A DNA stretch of 8,837 bases from Acidobacteriota bacterium (GCA_013696385.1 JACCYR010000079.1:1-8837), one strand, 5' to 3'. Positions 1 through 7,041 are shown, numbered from the stretch's first letter. Program-made: numbers and translations. The notes: a model not told the origin generated them from the sequence alone.

Positions 1-2
1 AA

Positions 3-263
3 CAATTGCCGCCGCAGAATCACACTTGGAAGGCAGATTTATTTGCTTATCGCAGAGAAACCATTGAGTTATTGTTTCAACGAATTATTCAAGCCTCGGA
101 TTTGAAGAAATGTCAGGTCAAAGGCAAAGGCAAAAACGGGGCGTTCGTGTTGGCGAGTGTCTGGTTGTATCAGATAATTTTTTTGACCAACCATCGGCAG
201 CGAAAACCATTGGCAAATGTCAAAGAACAGGTGGATTTAGCGCGGTGGCGTGTTCCAATTTGA
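3..263 (+). CDS. DDE transposase, C-terminal fragment (cut by window edge)
   Basis: The frame is open from the first bases to a TGA at 261-263, so the gene starts upstream of the window and only about 86 C-terminal residues are seen. The segment FAYRRETIELLFQRI has the look of the last catalytic region of a DDE transposase: an R-x3-E pair within an amphipathic helix, as around the third acidic residue in IS4-like families. It is followed by a basic stretch (KGKGKNG), a hydrophobic helix (ASVWLYQIIFL) and a tail ending ARWRVPI. In DDE enzymes this Glu coordinates metal with two upstream Asp residues, which lie outside the window. The TTG at 6 is probably not a real start, because the protein has no natural N-terminus here. 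I cannot name the IS family. I did not find a terminal inverted repeat in the next 150 bp. Confidence 0.6.
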   Translation, partial: QLPPQNHTWKADLFAYRRETIELLFQRIIQASDLKKCQVKGKGKNGAFVLASVWLYQIIFLTNHRQRKPLANVKEQVDLARWRVPI

Positions 264-311
264 ATTATGTCCAGCCTTCAATTAACTAACAACTAAAATT
301 TAATTTATCTT

Positions 312-349
312 AAAACGCCGCGAGCAACTTTCTGCCTTCGGCGTTTTTT
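312..349 (+). terminator. Rho-independent terminator after the transposase
   Basis: AAAACGCCG (312-320) pairs perfectly with CGGCGTTTT (339-347) across an 18-nt loop, and the 3' arm runs into a T tract at 344-349. It lies 48 nt after the transposase stop and before the propeller gene. The loop is long for an intrinsic terminator, which lowers certainty a little. Confidence 0.7.
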
Positions 350-436
350 GTTTGGATAAAAATTTTGTTTTCCAAATCATATTAGACAGTTTGGGTTTTG
401 CGTCGTAAAATTAAAGTTTCCGATTGGAGTAAAATA

Positions 437-1465
437 ATGAACAAAGCAGGTAGAATCATTTCAATAAATCCTTCACACGCGATTGCTGGCGGAGAAGTTT
501 TAATCAATTGCGAAGGTTTTCAAGTGGGCGGCGCGGATGAATACGGTTGTTATTTTGACGGACAAGCGGCGCGAATTGTCGGCGCGTCCGAAAGTCGTGT
601 AATGGCTATTGTTCCCGATGATTTCGATACGACGGAAGTTGAAATTTACCTCGAAAACGGCGGTGTCCGAAGCATCTCGAAAAATATCGTTGTCGGAAAA
701 AAGTTGGCGGACGATTTGCATATCGTCGCTAATCCGGCGGTTGACCCGAAAGACGATTCGCTGATTTTGACTCGCTCCGGCTCGCGTGGACAGCAGCTTC
801 CTATTACGCTTTTCCGGTTGGAAAAAGAAGGATTTTTAGATGAAATGTCCGTCGAAATTATGAACCCAACCGGCGTTGCTTTTGACCAGACCGGACAACT
901 TTACGTGACGGCACGCGCCGACGGCGAAATTTGCCGCATTGACCACGACACGGAAATTGTGCCTTACGCTTCGGAGTTGGGAATTGCGACGGGTTTGGCG
1001 TTTGACAAAAATAACGTAATATTTGTCGGCGACCGGAGCGGCACAATTTACCGCGTCGAAAGTTTTGGCAATGCCGAATCGTTTGCGATACTCGAACCTT
1101 CCGTTTCGGCGTATCATCTGGCGTTTGGAAATGACGAAAAACTTTATGTAACCGCGCCCGGATTGTCGAGTTTTGACGCAGTCTATCGGATAGATAAAGA
1201 AGGTTACGACGAAATCTTCTATCGCGGACTCGGCAGACCGCAAGGTTTGGCGTTTGACCGGGACGGAAACTTGTATGTCGCGGCGTGTTTGCAAGGCAGG
1301 CGCGGCATCGTAAAAATTGCGCCCGACGGCGCGGCAGCTGAGATTTTTGTCGCGGGAATGAATGTTGTCGGTTTGTGCTTGACGCGCCAAGGCGAGATGA
1401 TTGTGGCGACAAATGACGCGGTTTATAGTTTGCCGCTCGGTATTTACGGAACGCTTTTGAATTAA
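437..1465 (+). CDS. IPT/TIG domain plus SMP-30/NHL-like beta-propeller protein
   Basis: 342 residues from the ATG at 437. GGAGT at 426-430 sits 6 nt upstream, so this start is preferred over an in-frame TTG at 398. Residues about 5-88 look like an IPT/TIG immunoglobulin-like fold: it begins with I-x2-I-x-P-x4-G-G and ends in a V-x-I-Y-L-E-N-G-G strand. Residues about 120-335 carry at least five propeller blades with the recurring GLAFDxxGxLYVxx pattern (near 143-158, 182-199, 225-240, 267-283 and 311-325), as in SMP-30/gluconolactonase and NHL proteins. Such proteins either hydrolyse lactones with a bound divalent metal or only bind ligands. I did not identify a full set of metal ligands, so enzyme activity is unproven. 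There is no signal peptide, although IPT/TIG domains often occur in secreted proteins. The gene stands alone between two terminators. Confidence 0.8.
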   Translation: MNKAGRIISINPSHAIAGGEVLINCEGFQVGGADEYGCYFDGQAARIVGASESRVMAIVPDDFDTTEVEIYLENGGVRSISKNIVVGKKLADDLHIVANPAVDPKDDSLILTRSGSRGQQLPITLFRLEKEGFLDEMSVEIMNPTGVAFDQTGQLYVTARADGEICRIDHDTEIVPYASELGIATGLAFDKNNVIFVGDRSGTIYRVESFGNAESFAILEPSVSAYHLAFGNDEKLYVTAPGLSSFDAVYRIDKEGYDEIFYRGLGRPQGLAFDRDGNLYVAACLQGRRGIVKIAPDGAAAEIFVAGMNVVGLCLTRQGEMIVATNDAVYSLPLGIYGTLLN

Positions 1466-1489
1466 AAAGCGTAAAAGCAGATAAGTAAA

Positions 1490-1534
1490 AAGTAAAAAGG
1501 TGAATCTAAATTGTTTAGATTCACCTTTTTACTT
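1490..1534. terminator. Bidirectional terminator hairpin between convergent genes
   Basis: A perfect 21-bp stem (1490-1510 with 1514-1534) closes on a 3-nt loop, TTG (1511-1513). The outer stem is A-rich on the left and T-rich on the right (CCTTTTTACTT), so each strand has a T-rich stretch at the 3' side of the hairpin. It lies between the stops of the propeller gene (1465) and the M48 protease (1553), so it can end transcription from both sides. The left arm includes two direct copies of the heptamer AGTAAAA at 1484-1490 and 1491-1497. Confidence 0.8.
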
Positions 1535-1552
1535 CGTGATTTTTATAATGAA

Positions 1553-2725
1553 TTACTGTTCAGGACTCGGACTTGGTTGCGGCTCACCGCGTTTTTTCAG
1601 TTGCGGCGGCGCATCTTTTTTGTCGGAACTCGAACTTGAATCGCCTGAACTATCCGTTGTATCAGGTTCGGGTGAACGGCGTTTTAATGTCGGTCTGCCT
1701 GGTTCGCTGTCGTCTATGTCGCTGGAAACTCCCGCTTTGGCATTTGAAAGCCGCAGAAGATGGGCTTTGACACGCTGAAACTCCGAAGTGCTAATGACAT
1801 ATTCATCCTTTTCGGAGAAACGTGCTACAAGCGAAAGACTTTCATCGCGCCGCTCAATTGATTGCGGATGCGACGAGAAAAGTTTTGACAAAGTTCCGGG
1901 TTTTTTCTTGTTTTTAGAAGCGAGTTTTTCTAACATTGTCGCCATTGCTGTTGGATCATAACCGGCAGCATAAAGATACTGAACGCCGAGTTTGTCGGCT
2001 TCTCCTTCCGCGCCGCGGCTAAATTTGAAAAAGGCGAGGGCTTGTCCGAGTCCGGCTGTGTTTTGCAAAACCGTACTAAGAATTGGACCGCCGAAAATAA
2101 TTCCGGCTAGCGCGCCGTAATTGATAGCCTGCAATTTACCTTGGTTTTCCATCGCGTGGCGAGCGGCGACGTGCGCGATTTCGTGCGCCATCACGCCCGC
2201 AAGTTCGGATTCATTGTCGGCGGCAAGAATCAGACCTTTATTGACATAGAAAAAACCGCCGGGAAGCGCAAACGCATTAACTTCATCACTATCAATGACT
2301 TTGATAGTGAACGGAATTTTCGCGTCGGAATGAAGAACAATGTTCTGCCCGACACGGTTGACATATTCCGTGATTATTGGGTCTTCGACCATTTTTGCCT
2401 GTTGTTCAACTTCGAGCGAAAGCTGTCTGCCGATGGCGATTTCCTTTTCTTGCGAACCGCCTAACCAGCCAAAAAATTTGTCCGAACCACTATTAATTTT
2501 GCGACTGCCGATTTTTGACGGATCGTCTTTTTCCGAAAGCGGTTGATTACTGCTTGTTGGAGTCTGTGTTTGAGAAGGTTTTTTCTCTTTCTCTTTTTTG
2601 CCTGATTTTGTTTTGCTTGGTTGTGTCTGCGCAGCAACACTGACCGGATAAAACGCAATTGCACCAAACCATACCGCTAATGCCAAAAAAAACGCATTAA
2701 ATTTACGAACCGAACCTCTCCGCAT
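1553..2725 (-). CDS. Exported M48 family zinc metalloprotease
   Basis: 390 residues. The ATG at 2723-2725 has a perfect AGGAGG Shine-Dalgarno at 2731-2736, 5 nt away. Residues 1-32 form a signal peptide (basic RRGSVRK, hydrophobic core, probable cleavage near VAAQ). Residues 35-80 are a Lys/Ser/Gln-rich low-complexity linker. The catalytic domain spans about 90-300: HEIAH at 181-185 is the HExxH zinc site, with Glu182 the general base, and Glu242 in GEADKLG is the likely third zinc ligand. SSHP at 284-287 and the following Arg match the conserved SHP...R region of M48C/BepA-like peptidases. The tail from about 335 is Ser/Asp/Pro-rich and probably disordered. There is no clear TPR domain as in E. 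coli BepA, and no transmembrane helices as in HtpX. The likely role is periplasmic protein quality control, as known for Oma1/BepA relatives; the substrate is unknown. It probably has its own promoter. Confidence 0.9.
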   Translation of the reverse strand: MRRGSVRKFNAFFLALAVWFGAIAFYPVSVAAQTQPSKTKSGKKEKEKKPSQTQTPTSSNQPLSEKDDPSKIGSRKINSGSDKFFGWLGGSQEKEIAIGRQLSLEVEQQAKMVEDPIITEYVNRVGQNIVLHSDAKIPFTIKVIDSDEVNAFALPGGFFYVNKGLILAADNESELAGVMAHEIAHVAARHAMENQGKLQAINYGALAGIIFGGPILSTVLQNTAGLGQALAFFKFSRGAEGEADKLGVQYLYAAGYDPTAMATMLEKLASKNKKKPGTLSKLFSSHPQSIERRDESLSLVARFSEKDEYVISTSEFQRVKAHLLRLSNAKAGVSSDIDDSEPGRPTLKRRSPEPDTTDSSGDSSSSSDKKDAPPQLKKRGEPQPSPSPEQ

Positions 2726-2766
2726 ATTTGCCTCCTAAATAAAACCTCTTTAACCGAAATATCTAG

Positions 2767-2796
2767 ATTCTAACTTTTCTTGAATTGTAAAAGCAA
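2767..2796 (-). promoter_or_regulatory. Candidate sigma70 promoter of the M48 protease gene
   Basis: On the minus strand, TTGCTT (2791-2796) and TAGAAT (2767-2772) are separated by 18 bp, about 42 bp upstream of the start codon. The region is AT-rich, so chance matches are possible. It uses the same -35 box and spacing as the regulator's promoter at 5623-5652. Confidence 0.45.
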
Positions 2797-2949
2797 CGTA
2801 TTTTTTGATGCACGCAAATTAATTAAAGTTGCGACAAGTTTTTCAAAAATAAAGAATTTTATAAATTTCGGGATTTTTTGAAAAAAATGTGAAAAATTGC
2901 TTTATCTATTCAGTGTCCGCCGTCTTTTACATAACGCCAATTCATTGAA

Positions 2950-5514
2950 TCAAATGATTTCTTTTAAGGTAAGAGCAACGGCTTCTTCCATTTTCAATTT
3001 GCAGCCTTGTTTGTAAAATTTTAAGAATGTCTGCTCATCAAGCACAGATTGCAGTTCGGCAAGATAAGCATCGCGGAAACGGCGTTCGGCGGGTTCGGTT
3101 TCAAAACCGAGAGATTCACGCAAATGTTCCGCCGCGCCCGCTAATTGTGATGCGCGTTCCGCATCTCTGCGTTTTACGGCAAGAGCGGCAAAACCGTCCA
3201 GAGAATACGAGAGGGTAATTTGCTCTCCTAACTCCTGAGTCATCCTTAAACCTTCTGCGAAACGCGAGCGCGCCGTTTCGTAATCGCCTAGCGCAAAGGC
3301 AATCGCTCCCAGATTGTTCAGCGTGCAGCCTATTCCTTGTTTATTGCCAAGTTCGCGGCAAATTGTCAGGGATTCGTCAAAAAGCGAACGCGCCGCCGCA
3401 TAATCGCTCTCGACCCGCGCTAAATCTCCCAGGGCGTTGAGCGAAACCGCGATTCCAAACTTCTCGTCTATCCTGCGGCTGACCGTCAATGCTTCTTCGT
3501 AAAATTTTCGCGCCGCCGTAAAGTCGCCCTGTCCTTTCGCCACCGCCGCTAAACCTCTGTTTGCCATAGCGATTTGCCGCAAATCGTTTGACTCTTTTCC
3601 CAGCGTCAGACCTTCTTGATATGCTTTTTGCGCCGCGGCGTAGTCGCCTTGAAACTTTGCCGTCTGACCAAGCCCGACGAACAAACTAAACCGCGCTGCG
3701 GCAGGCGCGTCGCCCGCTTGCTCTAACGCCGTTTCAAACCATTCGCGCCCTTCGGTCAGTTGGTTGCGCAGAACCCAGAAATCTCGCAGCGCGCCCGCCA
3801 AACGCACCGCCGTCGGCGCATCGACCGCCGCCGCCCAGAAAAATGCGGCGCGAAAATTGTTATGTTCTTCTTCAATCAAAGTAAGCCATTTCGCGCCTTG
3901 CTCGCCGAGAATTTGAGGCTCGGCATCCTGCGCCAATTTTAGAAAAAACGCCGCGTGATTTTTTCGGATTGATTCCGCTTCGCCGCTCGCTTCCAATTTT
4001 TCGAGCGCGTATTGGCGGACGACTTCGAGAAGGCGAAAACGCGATTCGCTGTTTGCCGTCTCCGCCTGCACGAGCAAACTGTTTTCGACTAAAGACGTAA
4101 TGCAGTTCAAAACGTCAATTGTCAGCTGTCCGTCGTCCGTTATTCGTTTCGCTTTGTCGTCAGCCGAACCTTCAACAACGGACAACTGACTGCCAACAAC
4201 GGACTCGACGGCTTCGATTGTAAATCCTCCGGCGAAAACGGACAGGCGGGCGAATAAAACGCGCTCCGGTTCGTCGAGCAAATCGTAGCTCCATTCGATT
4301 GCGCCGCGCATTGTTTGTTGTCGTGCGGGCAAATTTTTCACGCCGCCGGTCAGCAGTTTCAGGCGATTTTCGAGGCGCGCGGAAATCTGTTCGGGCGAGA
4401 GAATTTTGATCCGCGCCGCCGCAAGTTCAATCGCTAAAGGCAGCCCGTCAAGTTTTTGGCAGATTTCTGCAATCGTCGCGGCGTTTTCTTCGGTCAACGA
4501 AAAATTGTGCTTTGCCGCCCGCGAACGCTGGTCAAAAAGTTTGACCGCTTCGTAATTCGACAATTCGGCGAAAGAATTCTCCTCTTTACTTTCTGGCAGA
4601 GCAAGCGGCGGCACGCGAAACTCGCGCTCCGGCTTCAAATGCAAAAGAACGCGGCTGGTTACTAAAATTTGAATTTGCGGCGCGTGGCTGAGAATTTCGT
4701 TCAAAAACGGCGCGGCTGAAATTATCTGCTCGAAATTGTCGACGACAAGCAAAATTTGCTTTGCCCGCAAAAAATCCTTCAGCACTTCGACAAGCGATTT
4801 TCCGCTTGATTCCTTCACGCCGAGAACCTGCGCGAATGCCGACGCGACAAGCTCTGCGTTTCTTACGGTGTCGAGCGCGACGAAAAACACGCCGTCCGAA
4901 AATTCCGATAGCATTCGCAAAGCGATTTCCTGCGCTAAACGAGTTTTGCCCGTTCCGCCCACGCCCGTTAAAGTTACCAGACGAGATTGTTGCAGCAGAT
5001 TTTCGATTTCGGTAATTTCGCGCCCGCGCCCGACGAGCCGAGTTTGCGGCGCGGCGAGATTGTTGGGAACGGCAGCAAGATAAGCGGCATATTCCGGCAT
5101 GATTATGGCTTCGTCCGTTTCTTCGACAATTCGCCGAATTTGCGTTCTCACGCGGCGCGTCAAAATGATTTCGGTTTCAGGTTCTATTTGCTCGACATCG
5201 GCGCGAAAACGATAGCCGCGTTTCGGGTAGGTTTCAATAAATTTTTCGCCGTGTTCGTGAAGAATTTTTCGCAGGCGCGAGATGTTTGAAGTCAAATTCG
5301 TTTCCTCGACAAACGAATCTGCCCAAACCGATTCCATAATCTCGTCTTTTGAGAGCATCCGCCCGTTGTTCTCGACGAGTAAAAGAAGCGTTTCAAAGAT
5401 TTTTGGCGTAATCGGCACAATCTCGCCTTGACACAAAAGCAAACCTTCGCCCGCGTTCACTTCAAAACGCCCGAAGCGATAAGCAACCGCTTGTTTTTCC
5501 GTCGTGATTTTCAT
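2950..5514 (-). CDS. Winged-helix / NB-ARC ATPase / TPR transcriptional regulator
   Basis: 854 residues from the ATG at 5512-5514. An in-frame ATG at 5584-5586 would add 24 residues with no family resemblance and no Shine-Dalgarno, so I prefer the inner start, although its own site (GGGA very close to the ATG) is also poor. Residues about 12-105 are an OmpR/PhoB-type DNA-binding winged helix, ending in the typical YPKRGYRF (96-103). A linker follows, then a STAND/NB-ARC ATPase: Walker A GVGGTGKT at 184-191, Walker B LLVVDN near 255-260, TSR at 286-288 and GLPLA at 357-361. The C-terminus has TPR-like repeats at a 40-residue period (GDYA, GDFT, SDYA, GDYE near 623, 663, 703, 743). This matches COG3903-type predicted ATPases. 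In this class, ligand or protein sensing by the TPR part is thought to switch the ATPase and so DNA binding. Residues about 438-467 are an odd in-frame insert made of 7-bp repeats. The target is unknown; the divergent exported-protein cluster is the nearest candidate. Confidence 0.9.
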   Translation of the reverse strand: MKITTEKQAVAYRFGRFEVNAGEGLLLCQGEIVPITPKIFETLLLLVENNGRMLSKDEIMESVWADSFVEETNLTSNISRLRKILHEHGEKFIETYPKRGYRFRADVEQIEPETEIILTRRVRTQIRRIVEETDEAIIMPEYAAYLAAVPNNLAAPQTRLVGRGREITEIENLLQQSRLVTLTGVGGTGKTRLAQEIALRMLSEFSDGVFFVALDTVRNAELVASAFAQVLGVKESSGKSLVEVLKDFLRAKQILLVVDNFEQIISAAPFLNEILSHAPQIQILVTSRVLLHLKPEREFRVPPLALPESKEENSFAELSNYEAVKLFDQRSRAAKHNFSLTEENAATIAEICQKLDGLPLAIELAAARIKILSPEQISARLENRLKLLTGGVKNLPARQQTMRGAIEWSYDLLDEPERVLFARLSVFAGGFTIEAVESVVGSQLSVVEGSADDKAKRITDDGQLTIDVLNCITSLVENSLLVQAETANSESRFRLLEVVRQYALEKLEASGEAESIRKNHAAFFLKLAQDAEPQILGEQGAKWLTLIEEEHNNFRAAFFWAAAVDAPTAVRLAGALRDFWVLRNQLTEGREWFETALEQAGDAPAAARFSLFVGLGQTAKFQGDYAAAQKAYQEGLTLGKESNDLRQIAMANRGLAAVAKGQGDFTAARKFYEEALTVSRRIDEKFGIAVSLNALGDLARVESDYAAARSLFDESLTICRELGNKQGIGCTLNNLGAIAFALGDYETARSRFAEGLRMTQELGEQITLSYSLDGFAALAVKRRDAERASQLAGAAEHLRESLGFETEPAERRFRDAYLAELQSVLDEQTFLKFYKQGCKLKMEEAVALTLKEII
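4113..4202. repeat. 90-bp in-frame palindromic insert built of 7-bp repeats
   Basis: Four 7-bp units at 4113-4140 (for example TGTCCGT and CGTCCGT) and four at 4175-4202 (ACAACGG twice, ACAACTG, ACTGCCA) are arranged as inverted arms around a 34-nt centre. In a common orientation the unit is roughly NNCGGAC/NNCTGAC. GTCCGTT (4135-4141) and AACGGAC (4177-4183) are exact reverse complements. The block is 90 nt, exactly 30 codons, and keeps the regulator in frame. It encodes the low-complexity stretch around GSQLSVVEGS...ITDDGQLTID, between the post-ATPase helical domain and the next conserved segment (DVLNCITSLVENSLL), where relatives usually have only a short loop. Confidence 0.6.
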
Positions 5515-5622
5515 TTCCCGAAATTCCAAGATTTTTCCAAGAATTTTACAAGGACTTTTGGCGTGAGCCTGCGCGATGATGCTCATATTGGAAGTTTCGC
5601 CAAATTGTAATTAGTGAAACGG

Positions 5623-5652
5623 ATTATAACGCCAAGCGGCGAAATCAAGCAA
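5623..5652 (-). promoter_or_regulatory. Sigma70-like promoter of the regulator gene
   Basis: On the minus strand, TTGCTT (5647-5652), an 18-bp spacer and a consensus TATAAT (5623-5628). Transcription would start near 5616, about 30 nt before the outer ATG and about 100 nt before the preferred ATG. The spacer holds a small palindrome CGCC-AAGC-GGCG (5630-5641), and TTTCGCC (5595-5601) with GGCGAAA (5638-5644) forms an inverted pair flanking the -10 box. Both are possible operator elements, perhaps for autoregulation. Confidence 0.6.
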
Positions 5653-5738
5653 GAAGATTTTTCGATAATCTTTTTTACGAGAAAGCTGATTTTCAACGGC
5701 TGAAACTTTCAAGCAAAAAAAATTAGGAGAAAATAAAT

Positions 5739-6275
5739 ATGAAAAATCAAAAATTCAGAAACAACTTTATTCGTTCAATTGTCTTTTCAAGTGTTTTGGC
5801 AGTCGCTTTCCTTGCGTTGAACTTCGCATTTGTGCAGGCAAATGACAAAGGTGAATGCGACAAAGAATGTCGTCGGGCTTTAGCGGCGGCACGAGCCGCG
5901 ACCGCCAAATATCACGACATCAGCGAAGCATTGGCGGACGGTTTCGTGCAGGTTAGTCCTTGCGTCGCAGTTCCCGGACTCGGCGCGATGGGTTTTCACT
6001 ACGCGAATTTTGCCCGCGCCGGAAATCCGAATCTTGACCCGGCAGAACCGGAAACACTGCTATACATTCCCGATGAAGACGGCGATTTACGGTTGGTCGG
6101 TCTCGAATATACTCGTTTCGGACCGCCGACACCACCCGCGCCGACACTTTTCGGGCAGGAATTTCGTTACGATAACAATCTCGGCGCATATACTTTGCAC
6201 GTTTGGGCGTGGCGCAATAATCCGTCAGGAATGTTTGCCCCTTTCAATCCCAAACTTAGCTGTCCGGCAAATTGA
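5739..6275 (+). CDS. Exported conserved protein of unknown function
   Basis: 178 residues. AGGAGA at 5725-5730 is 8 nt before the ATG. Residues 1-35 are a clear signal peptide (MKNQKFRNNFIRS, then a hydrophobic core, cleavage near VQA-ND), so the mature protein is outside the cytoplasm. The mature part has a short helix with GECDKECRRALAAAR, then blocks that look strongly conserved: MGFHYAN (84-90), PETLLYIPDEDG (104-115), LVGLEY (119-124), LFGQEF (137-142) and LHVWAWRNNPSGMF (153-166), ending FNPKLSC. I recall similar block order in uncharacterised exported proteins of several phyla, but no named function. The His residues at 87 and 154 with nearby aromatics could bind metal or cofactor, which is inference. 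Cys40, Cys44, Cys75 and Cys175 could form disulfides. It leads the rightward cluster, 94 nt before the next gene, and is divergent from the regulator. Confidence 0.8.
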   Translation: MKNQKFRNNFIRSIVFSSVLAVAFLALNFAFVQANDKGECDKECRRALAAARAATAKYHDISEALADGFVQVSPCVAVPGLGAMGFHYANFARAGNPNLDPAEPETLLYIPDEDGDLRLVGLEYTRFGPPTPPAPTLFGQEFRYDNNLGAYTLHVWAWRNNPSGMFAPFNPKLSCPAN

Positions 6276-6305
6276 GATTTTTTGCCTGCAGAGAGTCGAA
6301 ATTGT

Positions 6306-6351
6306 TTTGATCGCTTATCGAAGCGAGTTAAAAAAAGAATAAGCGGTCAAA
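6306..6351 (+). other. Two mutually exclusive RNA hairpins between genes
   Basis: TTTGATCGCTTAT (6306-6318) can pair with ATAAGCGGTCAAA (6339-6351) to give 13 bp with one G-U. The same TCGCTT (6311-6316) can instead pair perfectly with AAGCGA (6321-6326) across a 4-nt ATCG loop. Neither hairpin is followed by a good T tract on the plus strand, so this is not a classic terminator. It lies between the exported protein and the CxxC-protein operon and could be a processing site, a pausing site or chance. Confidence 0.3.
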
Positions 6352-6369
6352 TTTCTATGAAATAAAAAA

Positions 6370-6552
6370 GTGAAAAAAACAACCACCGAAATTTTAATTG
6401 AAGTCGAAGAAACCGCCGTTGTGCGAATGAAAAAGCAAAGTTCGGCGGACGAAAAGGATATTTACGAACCGGCGGTTGAAACAAGCGTTTGCCCGTTCTG
6501 CGGACAACGGATTTCCGAAACGAAAAAATTAAAACAAAAAATTGAGGAGTGA
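6370..6552 (+). CDS. Small protein with one CxxC (zinc-ribbon-like) motif
   Basis: 60 residues from a GTG at 6370-6372. An in-frame TGA at 6358-6360 leaves no earlier ATG, and the next Met is residue 20, which would lose the conserved-looking N-terminus KKTTTEILIEVEETAVVR. There is no recognisable Shine-Dalgarno, so translation may be weak. Residues 41-46 are CPFCGQ, half of a zinc ribbon; with only one CxxC the protein would have to bind zinc as a dimer or with other ligands, or not at all. The N-terminal (T)EI-I-E-E-x-VVR strand resembles the start of small acidobacterial zinc-ribbon/HTH proteins I recall, but here the HTH part is absent. The stop is 4 nt before the SgcJ-like gene, and its tail codons contain that gene's Shine-Dalgarno, which implies translational coupling. 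Function unknown. Confidence 0.6.
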   Translation: MKKTTTEILIEVEETAVVRMKKQSSADEKDIYEPAVETSVCPFCGQRISETKKLKQKIEE

Positions 6553-6556
6553 AAAA

Positions 6557-7039
6557 ATGAAATTAAAAATTTTTGTAATAACAATCATTATGCTAAGTGC
6601 GGCAATCAATTTGTTCGCGCAGGAAAAAATTTCCCGGACAAGCAAAGACGAAGCGGCGATTCGCGCCAACGTCGAGCAGATGGAAACAGGTTGGAACGCG
6701 CACGACGGCAAAGCCTTTGCCGCGCCGTTTGCCGAAGACGCTGATTACGTCGTGGTCAACGGAATGCACACGAAAGGCAAAGACGCAATCGAGAAAGGTC
6801 ATATCGGAATTTTCACCACGATTTACAAAGACAGTCGCAACGCCGCAACCATCAAAAGCATTCGCTTTTTGCGGAAAGACATCGCGGTTGCTCACGTCGA
6901 ATGGAATTTGGAGTTTCGCGTCGGAGGCGAAATGAAAAGAGGAAACGCCATCAGCACGATGATTATGATTAAAGATAATGGCAAATGGAGCATCGCCGCT
7001 TTTCAAAATACGCCGATTCAACCGCAGGGAGGAAACTAA
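6557..7039 (+). CDS. Exported SgcJ/EcaC-type (DUF4440, SnoaL/NTF2-like) protein
   Basis: 160 residues from the ATG at 6557. GAGGAG at 6544-6549 is 7 nt upstream, so this start beats an in-frame TTG at 6542. Residues 1-22 are a signal peptide (KLKIFVITIIMLSAAINLFA, cleavage near FAQ-E). Residues about 28-152 follow the SgcJ/EcaC pattern of the NTF2-like fold: an N-terminal helix (DEAAIRANVEQMETGWNAHDGKAFAAPFAEDADYV), a V-x-G-x-x-x-K-G-x-x-A-I segment, then strands including VAHVEW, a MKRGN turn and NGKWSIAAFQNTP. Members of this fold act as small hydrolases, isomerases or ligand-binding proteins. The family name oxidoreductase is only inherited, so I do not assign a reaction. It is the middle gene of a tight operon, 4 nt after the CxxC gene and 2 nt before the membrane protein. 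Confidence 0.85.
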   Translation: MKLKIFVITIIMLSAAINLFAQEKISRTSKDEAAIRANVEQMETGWNAHDGKAFAAPFAEDADYVVVNGMHTKGKDAIEKGHIGIFTTIYKDSRNAATIKSIRFLRKDIAVAHVEWNLEFRVGGEMKRGNAISTMIMIKDNGKWSIAAFQNTPIQPQGGN

Positions 7040-7041
7040 AA

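Noticed and set aside
340..436. Promoter for the propeller gene
   Set aside because: TTGTTT and TATTAG boxes exist, but at wrong spacings (9 or 26 bp), so no convincing pair could be assigned.
836..1412. Two 184-codon open frames on the minus strand inside the propeller gene
   Set aside because: They lie fully antisense to a well-supported gene, have no ribosome site, and read as Arg/Gln/Ser-rich shadow sequence without domain patterns.
2800..2949. Terminator after the regulator gene
   Set aside because: The stretch is AT-rich with A/T-only foldbacks (such as ATTTTTTGAAAAAAT) but no GC-bearing stem followed by T residues on the minus strand.
4736..5289. Several plus-strand open frames across the ATPase region of the regulator
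   Set aside because: They are antisense to Walker A and Walker B coding DNA, have skewed composition, and overlap one another; they are shadows of the real gene.
6593..7021. A 142-codon minus-strand frame opposite the SgcJ-like gene
   Set aside because: The plus strand has a signal peptide, a strong ribosome site and family motifs; the minus frame has none.
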